Part shown: positions 7,901-16,854 of the stretch, in pieces | Numbering within the stretch: the stretch's first letter is position 1 | How the letters are laid out: every line of letters begins with the position of its first letter | NCBI GenBank assembly: GCA_023430045.1 | Contig: JAEZCF010000166.1 | Location: 1-33,604 of the forward strand | Direction: 5' to 3' | Origin: Pseudomonadota bacterium | GTDB taxonomy: Bacteria > Pseudomonadota > Gammaproteobacteria > Xanthomonadales > Xanthomonadaceae | Length of the DNA: 33,604 bases | Program-made: the position numbers and the translations under genes | Notes under the pieces: model-generated | What the model was told of the DNA's origin: nothing | Database searches by the model: none | What the model saw: the letters and a program-made list of their open reading frames with translations, nothing else

Positions 7901-8530
7901 ATCGGAATCGAACAGCAGGAACGCCTGTTCCATCGTTTCGAGCAGGCCGACGGCCCGCGTACCGCGTCGCGTTACGGCGGCAGCGGCCTGGGCCTGGCGA
8001 TCTGCCAGGAGCTGGCGGTGGCGATGGGCGGCGGCATCCGCGTGGACAGCCGTCCCGGGCATGGCGCGCGCTTCCATGTGGTGCTGCCACTGCCTTGGCA
8101 GGCGGAAACCGGCTCGGCGCAGTGCGCGGCAGGCAAGGACCGGGCGTTGCTGCTTCCCGCACTGCGGATCCTGCTGGTGGAGGACGATCCCACGGTGGCC
8201 CGGGTCATCGCGGGCCTGCTGGAGAGCCGTGGGCATGAGGTGGTGCATGCGCTGCACGGGCTTGCCGCGCTGTCGGATGTCGCCATCGGCGTGTTCGATA
8301 TCGCGCTGCTGGACCTGGATCTGCCAGCACTGGATGGCATCGCCCTGGCGCACCAGCTGAGATCCATGGGCCATGCATTTCCGCTGGTGGCGGTGACAGC
8401 ACGCTCGGACGCCTACGCCGAAGCGGAGGTGCTGGCGGCAGGATTCGACGGTTTCCTGCGCAAACCGGTGACAGGTTCGTTGCTGGTCGATGCGATGGTG
8501 CGGGCCCGCGCGCGACAATCACGCGGATGA
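4964..8530 (+). CDS. Hybrid sensor histidine kinase with double beta-propeller sensor (copy 1)
   Basis: 1188 residues. Signal peptide or anchor at 1-27; then about 14 'two-component regulator propeller' repeats of the form GxVWxGTxxGLxRxD (about 40-680), enough for two seven-bladed propellers in the periplasm; a Y_Y_Y domain (about 690-760); one transmembrane helix (about 768-790); HisKA with phospho-acceptor His827 in LGHEVRTPM; HATPase_c (about 930-1042) with N, G1 and G2 boxes (NLLGNAIKF, DSGPGIG, GGSGLGLAI); and a C-terminal receiver (about 1067-1185) with acidic pair ED-D, phospho-acceptor Asp1117 and Lys in LRKPV. This is a hybrid kinase without any DNA-binding output, unlike the Bacteroidetes HTCS proteins with the same sensor. 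Propeller sensors of that group bind oligosaccharide breakdown products; the ligand here is unknown. Start ATG 4964 follows AAGGGGA. Confidence 0.95.
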   Translation: MSTHMHHGRALLLLLALVGGPLPAAQATDGALPGGALETPQLRRFGTAEGLPSRMVLSLAEDHQGHVWAATDGGLARYDGVRLQAWRHDPQVDGSLPGDEVETLLVDRRDRLWLGINGIGLVRMGPERTRFDVIGDINDRCEGQFWTLAEHGDALWIGTSTHGVCRRAEDGSLQVFRHDEVDGHSLPSDTVYASLVDAQGRLWLGTGRGVARWNGSHFERPGAQALGEVAVLRLSRDAQGNVWAGTQGEGLFRFDADDHVHVPAWPQAASLRSAVVLDDRLGGRWVGSSEGLRRDQGGQLRMLDGDRGSGFLTAHTGVLDLLQDHEGGIWVALLTQGLAYLPPDWRRFSTWYQLDGKPLDSQYLLSAASDGHEFYVGAAHGVYRLDRQGILSLLVGDDRLGSGAIWSVLPRPDGTLWLGRAGRITVYDPRHGSHRDLPIAGTADPRQRIDLMRQAPDGTVWMSIMNHGLQQRDAQGRVLREFAVGSLGNGSDAPLEQIRFDARGQLWVVGDAGVLRFQDDHFIAVPGVSRGNIFDIAWAAPDTVWLARQGALERYHWDGLGFALREQVDAAQGVPAVSMGGLVLGREGEVWATTPRGLLRWQPRDRQLRIYGERDGLPDSEFTGRPPAQDGQGRVLAVSQTGLVGFDPDMQDAPLPASQLVIGSVRVRRDDGEGWQELPVDRPIRLGPDDRDLRIDARLLSFANPSATLYRFRVEGYDLNWVPAADGERTVSRLPAGHYRIEIQARASGGEWTAAPDLQVQVFPPWWRNATALLLYLCGGLLLVAGLAWYVRLRLRRRQQWQLSLHKQHLAEQASQAKSHFLATLGHEVRTPMTGVLGMSELLLATPLDAQQHNYASSIHQAGTHLLRLVNDALDLARIEAGRLELDIKPFALDTLLDEVQGLMEPIARQRGLEFRRSVDVPGRITASGDEMRIRQILMNLLGNAIKFTEHGHVGIAVGRTGEHEGAGLEFIVMDSGPGIGIEQQERLFHRFEQADGPRTASRYGGSGLGLAICQELAVAMGGGIRVDSRPGHGARFHVVLPLPWQAETGSAQCAAGKDRALLLPALRILLVEDDPTVARVIAGLLESRGHEVVHALHGLAALSDVAIGVFDIALLDLDLPALDGIALAHQLRSMGHAFPLVAVTARSDAYAEAEVLAAGFDGFLRKPVTGSLLVDAMVRARARQSRG

Positions 8531-8700
8531 GGCGCTGCACCGTACCGGCGGTCAGATAGCGACAAGCGGCCACGCTGAAAGCAACCTGCTAGGCTCTGCC
8601 TGCGGCGATCCGGTCAGGTCCTGACGCGGCCGGGCCCGGGATTGAATGACCAGGTCGGCCCGTGGAGCCGCTGGCACGGGAGAACGCAGGGGTGCGATGG

Positions 8701-11700
8701 GTGCGGACGTGGGGGACTCTGCTGCTGATGTCGCTGCTGGCGTGGCTGCCCGTGCCGGGGTCTGCGCAGCCCGTGCCGCCGACGCCACGGCAATTGACGG
8801 TGTTCGATGGGCTTCCGTCCAACACCGTCAACCGCATGGCCGAGGACCGCCTGGGGTATCTCTGGATCGCTACCAACGACGGCCTGGCGCGCTTTGATGG
8901 CCGCAGCTACCGGATATGGCGCGCCGAGGACGGTCTGCGCGACAACCGGATCTGGACCGTTGCCACCGACGCGCGCAACCAGGTATGGATTGGCACCGAG
9001 AATGCGGGCCTGGTGCGGATGTCCGCCGATCGTCGGGAACTGCGTGTCTACGACCGCGCCAGCGAGCCGCTGATGGCCAGCAACACTGTCTGGAGCATCG
9101 CGACGACGCCGGACGGTTCGGTGTGGTTTGGCAGCTACCAGGGCGGCCTGTACCGCATTGATCCGCATGACCGGCTGCATCGGTTCATGCCCGAGCCCGG
9201 CAACCCGCGCAGCCTGCCGGCCAACAGCGTACCGTTCCTGGCGACCCTGCCCGACGGCACATTGTGGATCGGCGGCAAGCGCGGGCTGGCGCGCTGGACC
9301 GGGCACGATTTCGAGCGCGTGCCGGCGGCGGTGCTGTCCGGTGCGGTGGTCAACGGGATGTCCGCTGATGCTCAGGGAAACCTATGGATCAGCACGCTGG
9401 GCGGGGTGCATGTCCGGCGCCCTGATGGCCGCTTCGAACAGGCCCCCTGGCAGGTGCCGGCCGATGACCAGGTGCTTGGCGTGATGCTGCATGACGATCA
9501 GGGCGGCTACTGGCTGGACACGCGTTCGGGGCTGGGACGCGGCGTGCAGGGCCGGTACCAGCAGGTGCCGCTGTACAGCGCACTGGCACGTGGCCGGGTA
9601 CGTCCGAACTGGAGCGGTGCCTTCCAAGATCGCGAAGGTGGCATCTGGCTGGCCAGCACCAATGCCGGCCTGTGGCATCTGCTGCCACGCTGGTGGCAAT
9701 TCTCCGTGTTGTCGCGCCTGGAGGACGATCCCGCATCGCTGCGCAACGCCTATGTACTGGGCACGTCGCCATCGTCCACTGGCGGCGTCTGGACGGTGGG
9801 TTCGCATGGCGCGCTGGATCGCCTGGATCCGGTCAGCGGACGGGTCGAGCAGCACCTGGTCAAGGTCAATGGCACGCATTGGCTCACATCGGTGGCTGAA
9901 GATGGCCGTGGCCAGGTATGGGTTGGTTCGATGGATGCGCTGGTGCGCTACGACCCGCGCAGCCATGCGCTGCGCCGCTGGGCCGCCGATGGCAGCGCGG
10001 ATGCGGTGATGGAAGGCAGCGTGCAGGACATCGCGGTGTGTGGCAGCGAAGTCTGGACGATGTCGCCGGCGGGCCTGCAGGGGCGTGACCTGGACGGTCG
10101 TCTGGTCGTGCATGCCCCGATGGGACAGGCTGGACTGCCACCGGGACAGCTCGACATGGACATGGCATGCAGCCCGCAGGGGCGCATCTGGCTGGCCAGC
10201 AGCGGCGGCCTGCAGGAATGGAATCCGGCGCTGGAGCATTTCCAGACGGTCCCCGGTGCGCCTCCCGGTGCCGTGCATTCACTGCTGGTCACCGGCGATG
10301 GTCATCGCATCTGGCTGTCGCAGGATGGCAGGTTGCTGGGCTATCGCTGGAATGGGACGGCACTGCAGCTGGAGCAGGAGATCGGCGCCGCGCAGGGATA
10401 TCCGGCGATCGCGGCCAACGGGTTGGCCGTGGACACCCAGGGGATCGTCTGGGCCAGCAGTCCGCGTGGACTGCTGCGCGCCGACCCGGGTGCGGAACGC
10501 GTGCGGCTGTATGGCGTGCATGACGGACTGCCCAGCCAGGAATTCCGCGAGAACACGCTGGTCGGCAGCGCCGATGGGCATCTGCTGGCAGGGACGCCTG
10601 CCGGCCTGCTGCTGTTCGATCCGCTCAAGGCGCGCCCATCGACCCGTCAGTCGCCGCTGGTGATCGAGCGCGTGGAGGTCCGCCGTGGCGACAGGGTTGT
10701 CGAGCTGACCCACGAGCCTGGAATCGCCATCCAGGATGGCGATCGCGACCTGCACATCGTTGCGCGCCTGCTGTCGTTCAGCGACGCCGCTTCGAACGCG
10801 TACCGGTATCGACTGGCTGGGTACGATCCGGACTGGGTGGATGCCGGCGCGGCAGGCGAGCGTGTGTTCTCGCGCCTGCCGCCGGGACGCTATCACCTGG
10901 AGGTGCAGGCACGTTCGGTGGACCACGTGTGGTCGCGGGTGGAGCGGCTGGATTTCGAGGTGTTGCCGCCGTGGTGGCGCAGCATTTCGGGCATGCTGGT
11001 GCTGCTCGCCCTGGCGCTGGTGCTGTTGAGCGGATTCGCCTGGCTGTACCGCAGGCGCCTGCAGCGCCAGCATGCATTCCAGATGGCAGTGCACAAGCAG
11101 GAGGTCGCCGAACAGGCGTCCGCGGCGAAGACGCGCTTCCTGGCCACCCTCGGCCATGAAGTCCGCACGCCGATGACCGGCGTGCTCGGCATGACCGAAC
11201 TCCTGCTGTCTTCTCCGCTGGAGGCGCAGCAGCGCGGCTATGCCGAATCCATCCGCATGGCGGGCGAGCACCTGCTGTTGTTGGTGAACGATGCACTGGA
11301 TCTTGCGCGCATCGAATCCGGACGGCTGGAACTGCAGACGCAGTCGTTCAGCCTGCATGCGCTGCTGGCTGATGTGGAGGCGTTGATGGCTCCGCTCGCC
11401 CAGCGCAAGCAGTTGCGGCTTGAGGTGCTCCAGCAGTTGCCTGAAGGACTCCAGGCGGTCGGCGATGCGCTGCGGGTACGGCAGATCCTGCTGAATCTGG
11501 TGGGCAATGCGGTGAAGTTCACCCAGCACGGTGGCATCACGCTGCATGTCCACGCCGAAGGCAGCGAACAGGGCGTGGTGTTCGACATCGCCGATACCGG
11601 GCCGGGCATCGGCATGGAGCAGCGCAAGCGGCTGTTCCGCCGCTTCGAGCAGGGCGATGGCGCACGCACGGCGGCACAGTACGGCGGCAGCGGACTCGGG

Positions 11701-12225
11701 CTGGCCATCAGCCGCGAACTGGCCGTGGCCATGGGCGGCAGTATCGATGTGGAAAGCCGGTTGGGGCATGGCACGCGTTTCAGTGTCAGGTTGCCTTTGC
11801 CTCTGCATCGCGCCCCGATCGCCGAGGGCGGAACCGCGCCTCGGACAGAATCGCCGCCTGCGTTGCGGATACTGCTGGTGGAAGACGACGCCACCGTGGC
11901 TGAAGTAGTGACCGGTCTGCTGGAAGCGCGAGGCCATCACGTGACGCCTGCGATGCACGCGTTGGCGGCACTGCAGGAAATGGCGACCGCTACGTTCGAT
12001 ATCGGCTTGCTGGACCTGGATCTGCCGGGATTGAGCGGTTTCGACCTGGCCCGGCACCTGCGCAGCCAAGGGCACCGCCTGCCCTTGCTGGCGGTCAGTG
12101 CCCGCACCGATCCGGATCTGGCCGGACAGGTGCAGGCGGCGGGAATGCAGGGATTGCTGCGCAAGCCGGTCAGCGGCGACCTGCTGGCCGAAGCGATCGC
12201 GCGCGCGATGGCCTGCTGGAGCTGA
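8701..12225 (+). CDS. Hybrid sensor histidine kinase with double beta-propeller sensor (copy 2)
   Basis: 1174 residues, the same architecture as the preceding gene and clearly its paralogue: signal peptide (1-21, ending GSAQ), 14 propeller repeats (about 30-670), Y_Y_Y domain, transmembrane helix (about 760-782), HisKA with His819, HATPase_c (about 920-1032) and a receiver with phospho-acceptor Asp1105. The cytoplasmic parts are nearly superimposable (LGHEVRTPMTGVLGM, YGGSGLGLAI, ELAVAMGG), while the propellers differ much more, as expected if the copies sense different ligands. I chose GTG 8701 because AGGGG lies 8 bases upstream and the signal peptide begins there; GTG 8662 would add 13 residues. 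A 170-base gap separates it from copy 1 and contains no clear promoter or terminator. It is convergent with the efflux gene, with 2 bases between stop codons. Confidence 0.94.
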   Translation: MRTWGTLLLMSLLAWLPVPGSAQPVPPTPRQLTVFDGLPSNTVNRMAEDRLGYLWIATNDGLARFDGRSYRIWRAEDGLRDNRIWTVATDARNQVWIGTENAGLVRMSADRRELRVYDRASEPLMASNTVWSIATTPDGSVWFGSYQGGLYRIDPHDRLHRFMPEPGNPRSLPANSVPFLATLPDGTLWIGGKRGLARWTGHDFERVPAAVLSGAVVNGMSADAQGNLWISTLGGVHVRRPDGRFEQAPWQVPADDQVLGVMLHDDQGGYWLDTRSGLGRGVQGRYQQVPLYSALARGRVRPNWSGAFQDREGGIWLASTNAGLWHLLPRWWQFSVLSRLEDDPASLRNAYVLGTSPSSTGGVWTVGSHGALDRLDPVSGRVEQHLVKVNGTHWLTSVAEDGRGQVWVGSMDALVRYDPRSHALRRWAADGSADAVMEGSVQDIAVCGSEVWTMSPAGLQGRDLDGRLVVHAPMGQAGLPPGQLDMDMACSPQGRIWLASSGGLQEWNPALEHFQTVPGAPPGAVHSLLVTGDGHRIWLSQDGRLLGYRWNGTALQLEQEIGAAQGYPAIAANGLAVDTQGIVWASSPRGLLRADPGAERVRLYGVHDGLPSQEFRENTLVGSADGHLLAGTPAGLLLFDPLKARPSTRQSPLVIERVEVRRGDRVVELTHEPGIAIQDGDRDLHIVARLLSFSDAASNAYRYRLAGYDPDWVDAGAAGERVFSRLPPGRYHLEVQARSVDHVWSRVERLDFEVLPPWWRSISGMLVLLALALVLLSGFAWLYRRRLQRQHAFQMAVHKQEVAEQASAAKTRFLATLGHEVRTPMTGVLGMTELLLSSPLEAQQRGYAESIRMAGEHLLLLVNDALDLARIESGRLELQTQSFSLHALLADVEALMAPLAQRKQLRLEVLQQLPEGLQAVGDALRVRQILLNLVGNAVKFTQHGGITLHVHAEGSEQGVVFDIADTGPGIGMEQRKRLFRRFEQGDGARTAAQYGGSGLGLAISRELAVAMGGSIDVESRLGHGTRFSVRLPLPLHRAPIAEGGTAPRTESPPALRILLVEDDATVAEVVTGLLEARGHHVTPAMHALAALQEMATATFDIGLLDLDLPGLSGFDLARHLRSQGHRLPLLAVSARTDPDLAGQVQAAGMQGLLRKPVSGDLLAEAIARAMACWS

Positions 12226-12227
12226 CT

Positions 12228-13625
12228 CTACTCGGCGACCTCTTCCACCTGCTTCGGCTCGGGGCCGGTATCGGGCAGCTGCCAGAACACCAGCGTGGAG
12301 GTCAGTGTGATTGCACCTACGCACAGAAAGGTCGCATGCAGGGCAGCGGTGGCGCCATGCGCCTCCAGCGGTGCGAAGGCCGCCAGCAGGCTGCCCGCAG
12401 CCGCGGCACCAAAGCCTGCGGCGAGCATCATCACCATCGACAGCAGGCTGTTGCCGGAACTGGCGAACTCGCGATCCAGATCGCGCAGCGTCACGGTGTT
12501 CATCACCGTGAACTGCAGTGAATTGACCGCGCCGAACAAGGCCAGTTGCAGCAGCCTCCAGCCCAGGGGCTGGCCGGGTGTCATCAGCGCGAAGCTGGCC
12601 ATGGCAATGCCCACCAGGACGGTATTGGTCATCAGCACCCGGCGGTAACCGAAGCGCTCCACCAGCCTGACCGCCATCTTCTTGGAGAGCATGCCGGCGG
12701 CCGCCACCGGAATCATCATCAGGCCGGCATTCATCGGGCTCATGCCCATGCCGACCTGCAGCAGCAGTGGAATCAGCAGTGGCATCGCACTGCTGCCGAT
12801 ACGCGAGAACAGATTGCCCAGAATGCCGATGCGGTAGCTCGGTACCCGGAACAGCGCCAGCGAGAACAGCGGCGATGTGGAGTTGGCGGCATGCAGCCAG
12901 TAACCCACCAGCGCGGCCAGTCCGGCCACCGTCATCAGCATCACCAGCGCGTGCGGCGTGCCCATGCCGGAGATTCCATCCAGCGCCAGCGACAGCACCA
13001 CCATGCCGGAGGCGAGCATCAGGTAGCCGCGCAGGTCGAAGCGTGAACGATGGCTGGCGTAGTGGTCGGGCATCACCTTCATGGCCACCGCATAGCCGAT
13101 CACGCCGATGGGCAGGTTGATCAGGAATACCCAGTGCCAGGAGGCGACCTCCACCAGCCAGCCGCCGAGCGTCGGTCCGATCAGCGGGCCGATGAGCGCC
13201 GGAATGGCGATGAAGCTCATCGCGCGCAGGAAGTCATCGCGCGGCACCGAGCGCATCACCGCCAGACGTCCAACGGGCAGGAGCATCGCTCCGCCTATGC
13301 CCTGCAGCACGCGTGCGGCGACCAGCTGGTGCAGGTGCTGCGCCAGCGCGCAGGCCAGCGAGCCGACGGTGAACAGGATGATCGCGACGAGAAACGTGCG
13401 GCGGGTGCCGAAGCGGTCAGCGATCCAGCCCGACGCCGGGATGAAGGTGGCGACCGCCAGGGCATAGCTGAAAACGACCGACTGCATCTGCAGGGGGCTT
13501 TCGCCCAGGCTGAGCGCCATCGCCGGCAGTGCCGTGTTGACGATGGTCGAATCCAGCATCTGCATGAAAATCGCCAGCGATACCAGCCACAACAGCGGGC
13601 GGATGGAGACGTAACCAGATGTCAT
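12228..13625 (-). CDS. mdtD: MFS multidrug efflux transporter, DHA2 family, MdtD-like
   Basis: A 465-residue inner-membrane drug:proton antiporter. It carries the DHA2 hallmark LDSTIVNTALPAM in helix 1, GWIADRFGTRR (motif A) after helix 2, RVLQGIGGAMLLPVGRL (motif B region) and GPLIGPTLGGWL (motif C-like), with about 14 hydrophobic segments overall. It matches Escherichia coli MdtD along its length from memory (for example MALSLGESPLQMQ, ASWHWVFLIN, FDLRG, NAGLMMIPVAAAGM, ASSGNSLLSM). In E. coli mdtD belongs to the mdtABCD locus; no RND partner is visible here, so it probably acts alone. ATG 13625 was chosen; an upstream GTG at 13655 is possible, and neither has a strong ribosome site. It lies 94 bases downstream of hemE. 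The substrates cannot be inferred. Confidence 0.88.
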   Translation of the reverse strand: MTSGYVSIRPLLWLVSLAIFMQMLDSTIVNTALPAMALSLGESPLQMQSVVFSYALAVATFIPASGWIADRFGTRRTFLVAIILFTVGSLACALAQHLHQLVAARVLQGIGGAMLLPVGRLAVMRSVPRDDFLRAMSFIAIPALIGPLIGPTLGGWLVEVASWHWVFLINLPIGVIGYAVAMKVMPDHYASHRSRFDLRGYLMLASGMVVLSLALDGISGMGTPHALVMLMTVAGLAALVGYWLHAANSTSPLFSLALFRVPSYRIGILGNLFSRIGSSAMPLLIPLLLQVGMGMSPMNAGLMMIPVAAAGMLSKKMAVRLVERFGYRRVLMTNTVLVGIAMASFALMTPGQPLGWRLLQLALFGAVNSLQFTVMNTVTLRDLDREFASSGNSLLSMVMMLAAGFGAAAAGSLLAAFAPLEAHGATAALHATFLCVGAITLTSTLVFWQLPDTGPEPKQVEEVAE

Positions 13626-13719
13626 CGGAGCGGGCTTGACGCGGGTGGTGCACACATCTTCGCGCAGTGGCGGTCACGGTGCGATCAATGCACGCCGGAC
13701 CGCCATGTCGGGCAAACCT

Positions 13720-14793
13720 TCAACGTGCGCTGAGGCGGTGTACCGCATCCACCAGCACCTGCACGCTCGCCGGATCCATGTCCGGCGACATGCCATGGCC
13801 AAGGTTGAATACATGGCCCTCGCGCGAACCGCCGTTGCCTGCGGCGTAGCTGTCGAGCACGCGGCCTGCCGCTGCGGTGATCGCGTCCGGTCCCGAATAC
13901 AGCGTGGTGGGGTCGAGGTTGCCCTGCAACGCGACGCGGCCGCCGGTGCGCTGCACCGCGTCCTGCAGGTCCAGCGTCCAGTCGATGCCCAGCGCGTCGG
14001 CACCGGTCTGCGACAGCGCTTCCAGGTGCAGGCCGGTGCCCTTGCCGAACAGGATCAACGGCGTGCGTTCGCTGCCCTGGCCACGTTCCAGTTCCGCCGC
14101 GATGCGTTGCAGGTAGCGCAGCGAGAACTCCCGGTACATCGACGGCGACAGCACGCCGCCCCACGTATCGAACACCTGCAGCGCCTGCGCACCGGCCGCG
14201 CGCTGTGCGCCCAGGTAGGCGACCACCGCATCGGTGACCACTTCCAGCAGCCGGTGCAGCGCCTGCGGATGGTTCAGCGCCATCGCCTTGATGCGCGAAA
14301 AGTCCTTGCTGCCGCCACCTTCTACCATGTAGCAGGCGAGCGTCCACGGGCTGCCGGAGAAGCCGATCAGCGGTACCTGTCCATCCAGTTCACGGCGGAT
14401 CACCCGCACGGCGTCCATGACATAGCCCAGCTCCTGCTCCATGTCCGGGACAGCGAGCCGTGCGATGGCGGCTTCATCGCGTACGGGATGGCGGAACTTC
14501 GGTCCTTCGCCTTCGACGAAGTACAGTTCCAGTCCCATCGCATCGGGCACGGTGAGGATGTCGGAAAACAGGATCGCCGCATCCAGCGGGAAGCGGCGCA
14601 ACGGCTGCAGCGTCACCTCGCAGGCGATCTCCGGATTCTTGGCCATGGCCAGGAAGCTGCCCGCCTTGGCGCGGGTGGCGCGGTACTCCGGCAGGTAGCG
14701 GCCGGCCTGGCGCATCAGCCACACCGGCGTATGGTCCACCGGTTCACGGCGCAGGGCGCGCAGCAGGCGGTCGTTGCGGAGGGCAGCAGTCAC
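13720..14793 (-). CDS. hemE: Uroporphyrinogen decarboxylase
   Basis: Converts uroporphyrinogen III to coproporphyrinogen III in heme synthesis; cytosolic and cofactor-free. 357 residues, close to the usual 354. It has the N-terminal signature PVWLMRQAGRYLPEYR (23-38) with the substrate-binding arginines Arg28 and Arg32, catalytic Asp78 in LFSDIL, the second signature region GFSGSPWTLACYM, and the C-terminal GHGMSPDMDP. GTG 14793 gives the family N-terminus (xxxLRNDRLLRAL) and has AAGGAA 8 bases upstream. An alternative ATG at 14853 would overlap the WGR stop codon (ATGA) and add 20 residues, but lacks a ribosome site. Same strand and probably same transcript as aroK-aroB-WGR. Confidence 0.96.
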   Translation of the reverse strand: MTAALRNDRLLRALRREPVDHTPVWLMRQAGRYLPEYRATRAKAGSFLAMAKNPEIACEVTLQPLRRFPLDAAILFSDILTVPDAMGLELYFVEGEGPKFRHPVRDEAAIARLAVPDMEQELGYVMDAVRVIRRELDGQVPLIGFSGSPWTLACYMVEGGGSKDFSRIKAMALNHPQALHRLLEVVTDAVVAYLGAQRAAGAQALQVFDTWGGVLSPSMYREFSLRYLQRIAAELERGQGSERTPLILFGKGTGLHLEALSQTGADALGIDWTLDLQDAVQRTGGRVALQGNLDPTTLYSGPDAITAAAGRVLDSYAAGNGGSREGHVFNLGHGMSPDMDPASVQVLVDAVHRLSAR

Positions 14794-14849
14794 GGCGGGG
14801 ATTCCTTGTGCGGTTCCGGCGCGGGGGCCGGCGGGGAGGGACAACAGGC

Positions 14850-15089
14850 TCATGGGCTGCTGGAGACCAGGGCGAAGCCACGATGCAGTTCGGCATCGCG
14901 TGCCTTGTCGAAGGCAAGCCGGGCGTCCTGTTCGTGCAGATACAGTTCGCGGCGCAGCTGCGAACGCGCGCCCACGCGGCCGGCTTCGCGCAGCAGCTCC
15001 CAACCGCCGAACAGGTCGGGCTGCAGGCTGAGGCGAAGGAAGCGCGGTGCTTCGGTGCCGATCGCAGGTTGTTGCAGGTGCGCGTGCAT
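14850..15089 (-). CDS. Single-domain WGR protein
   Basis: A 79-residue protein that is essentially one WGR domain. The core reads LSLQPDLFGGWELLREAGRVG (family pattern 'LQPDLFGGWxLxRxWGRIG'), then ARSQLRRELY and a helix with DARLAFDKARDAELHRGF. The name-giving Trp of 'WGR' is Ala here (EAGRVG at 35-40). WGR domains occur in PARPs and in some bacterial regulators and are proposed nucleic-acid-binding modules; the role of free-standing bacterial copies is not known to me. It lies between aroB (64 bases) and hemE (56 bases from the chosen start) on the same strand. It has no Shine-Dalgarno sequence, and a TACAAT box sits 6 bases before the ATG. Confidence 0.8.
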   Translation of the reverse strand: MHAHLQQPAIGTEAPRFLRLSLQPDLFGGWELLREAGRVGARSQLRRELYLHEQDARLAFDKARDAELHRGFALVSSSP

Positions 15090-15095
15090 GGGCCG

Positions 15096-15101
15096 ATTGT
15101 A
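15096..15101 (-). promoter_or_regulatory. Candidate -10 box (TACAAT) for a leaderless WGR-hemE transcript
   Basis: TACAAT on the minus strand ends 6 bases before the WGR ATG, which would place the transcription start at the A of the start codon. No clear -35 is seen in the G+C-rich upstream sequence. Confidence 0.35.
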
Positions 15102-15153
15102 GCGGGGTTGCCGACCTGCGGCCGGCGGACCCTCGACGCCTGCGTGGTCCGGG

Positions 15154-16262
<1,109 letters not shown>

Positions 16263-16266
<4 letters not shown>

Positions 16267-16805
16267 GCGGGGAGGTCCTGTCGCTGCCAGAGCGCGGCCA
16301 GCCTGACGACAAGCTGGGACGTCGCCTCGGCAGCAGTGAAGAGATCGGTATCCAGGGTGATGTCGGCCAGCTGCCGGTACAGCGGATCGCGCTGTCCGGC
16401 CAGCGCCTGCAGTACCTGTTCGCGGTCCGGGCGCTGCAACAGCGGCCGTGCGCGGTCGCGCGCCAGCCGCTGCAATTGCGCGGCGACGCTGACACGCAGG
16501 TAGACCACGTAGCCCTGCCGGGCGATGGCATCGCGGTTGGCCGGGTGCAGCACCGCGCCGCCCCCGGTGGAAACCAGGCGGCCGCTGCCGGAGAGCAGCC
16601 GCTGCAGCACCCGACGTTCATGCTCGCGGAACCCGGCTTCGCCGGAATGTTCGAAGATCGCGGGGATGCTGGCCCCGGTGGCGTCCACGATGGCCTGGTC
16701 CACGTCTACGAATTCCAGCGTGAAGCGTTCGGCAAGGCGCCGGCCGATGCAGGTTTTTCCGGCGCCCATCGGGCCGATCAGGATCAGGTTCGGTGCGGGG
16801 TTCAT
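16263..16805 (-). CDS. aroK: Shikimate kinase
   Basis: Phosphorylates shikimate at the 3-hydroxyl with ATP. 180 residues. Walker A is GPMGAGKT (11-18); the shikimate site includes Asp36 in DVDQ, Arg60 in GFREHE and GGG (81-83) in STGGGAV; the lid carries RDRARPLL. ATG 16805 was chosen because it begins the family N-terminus (NLILIGPMGAGKT); the longer open frame is not conserved. There is no clear Shine-Dalgarno, but TAGGAT lies 8 bases upstream. It is first in the aroK-aroB-WGR-hemE group and follows the 823-residue gene by 49 bases on the same strand. Confidence 0.96.
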
Positions 16806-16813
16806 CGCAGGTG

Positions 16814-16819
16814 ATCCTA
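16814..16819 (-). promoter_or_regulatory. Candidate -10 box (TAGGAT) of aroK
   Basis: TAGGAT on the minus strand ends 8 bases before the aroK ATG and would leave at most a couple of bases of leader. It is the second of three genes here with a -10-like box 6-8 bases from an ATG that lacks a ribosome site. Confidence 0.35.
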
Positions 16820-16854
16820 CCATCGCCAGCATGCCGCCGAGGCTGCAGCGGTCC

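Noticed and set aside
10279..12324. 681-codon open frame antisense to the second hybrid kinase
   Set aside because: Gln/His/Arg-rich low-complexity translation typical of antisense frames; overlaps a well-supported gene over most of its length.
13636..15102. 488-codon plus-strand frame across hemE
   Set aside because: Opposes hemE, whose catalytic residues are all present; the translation shows no known domain.
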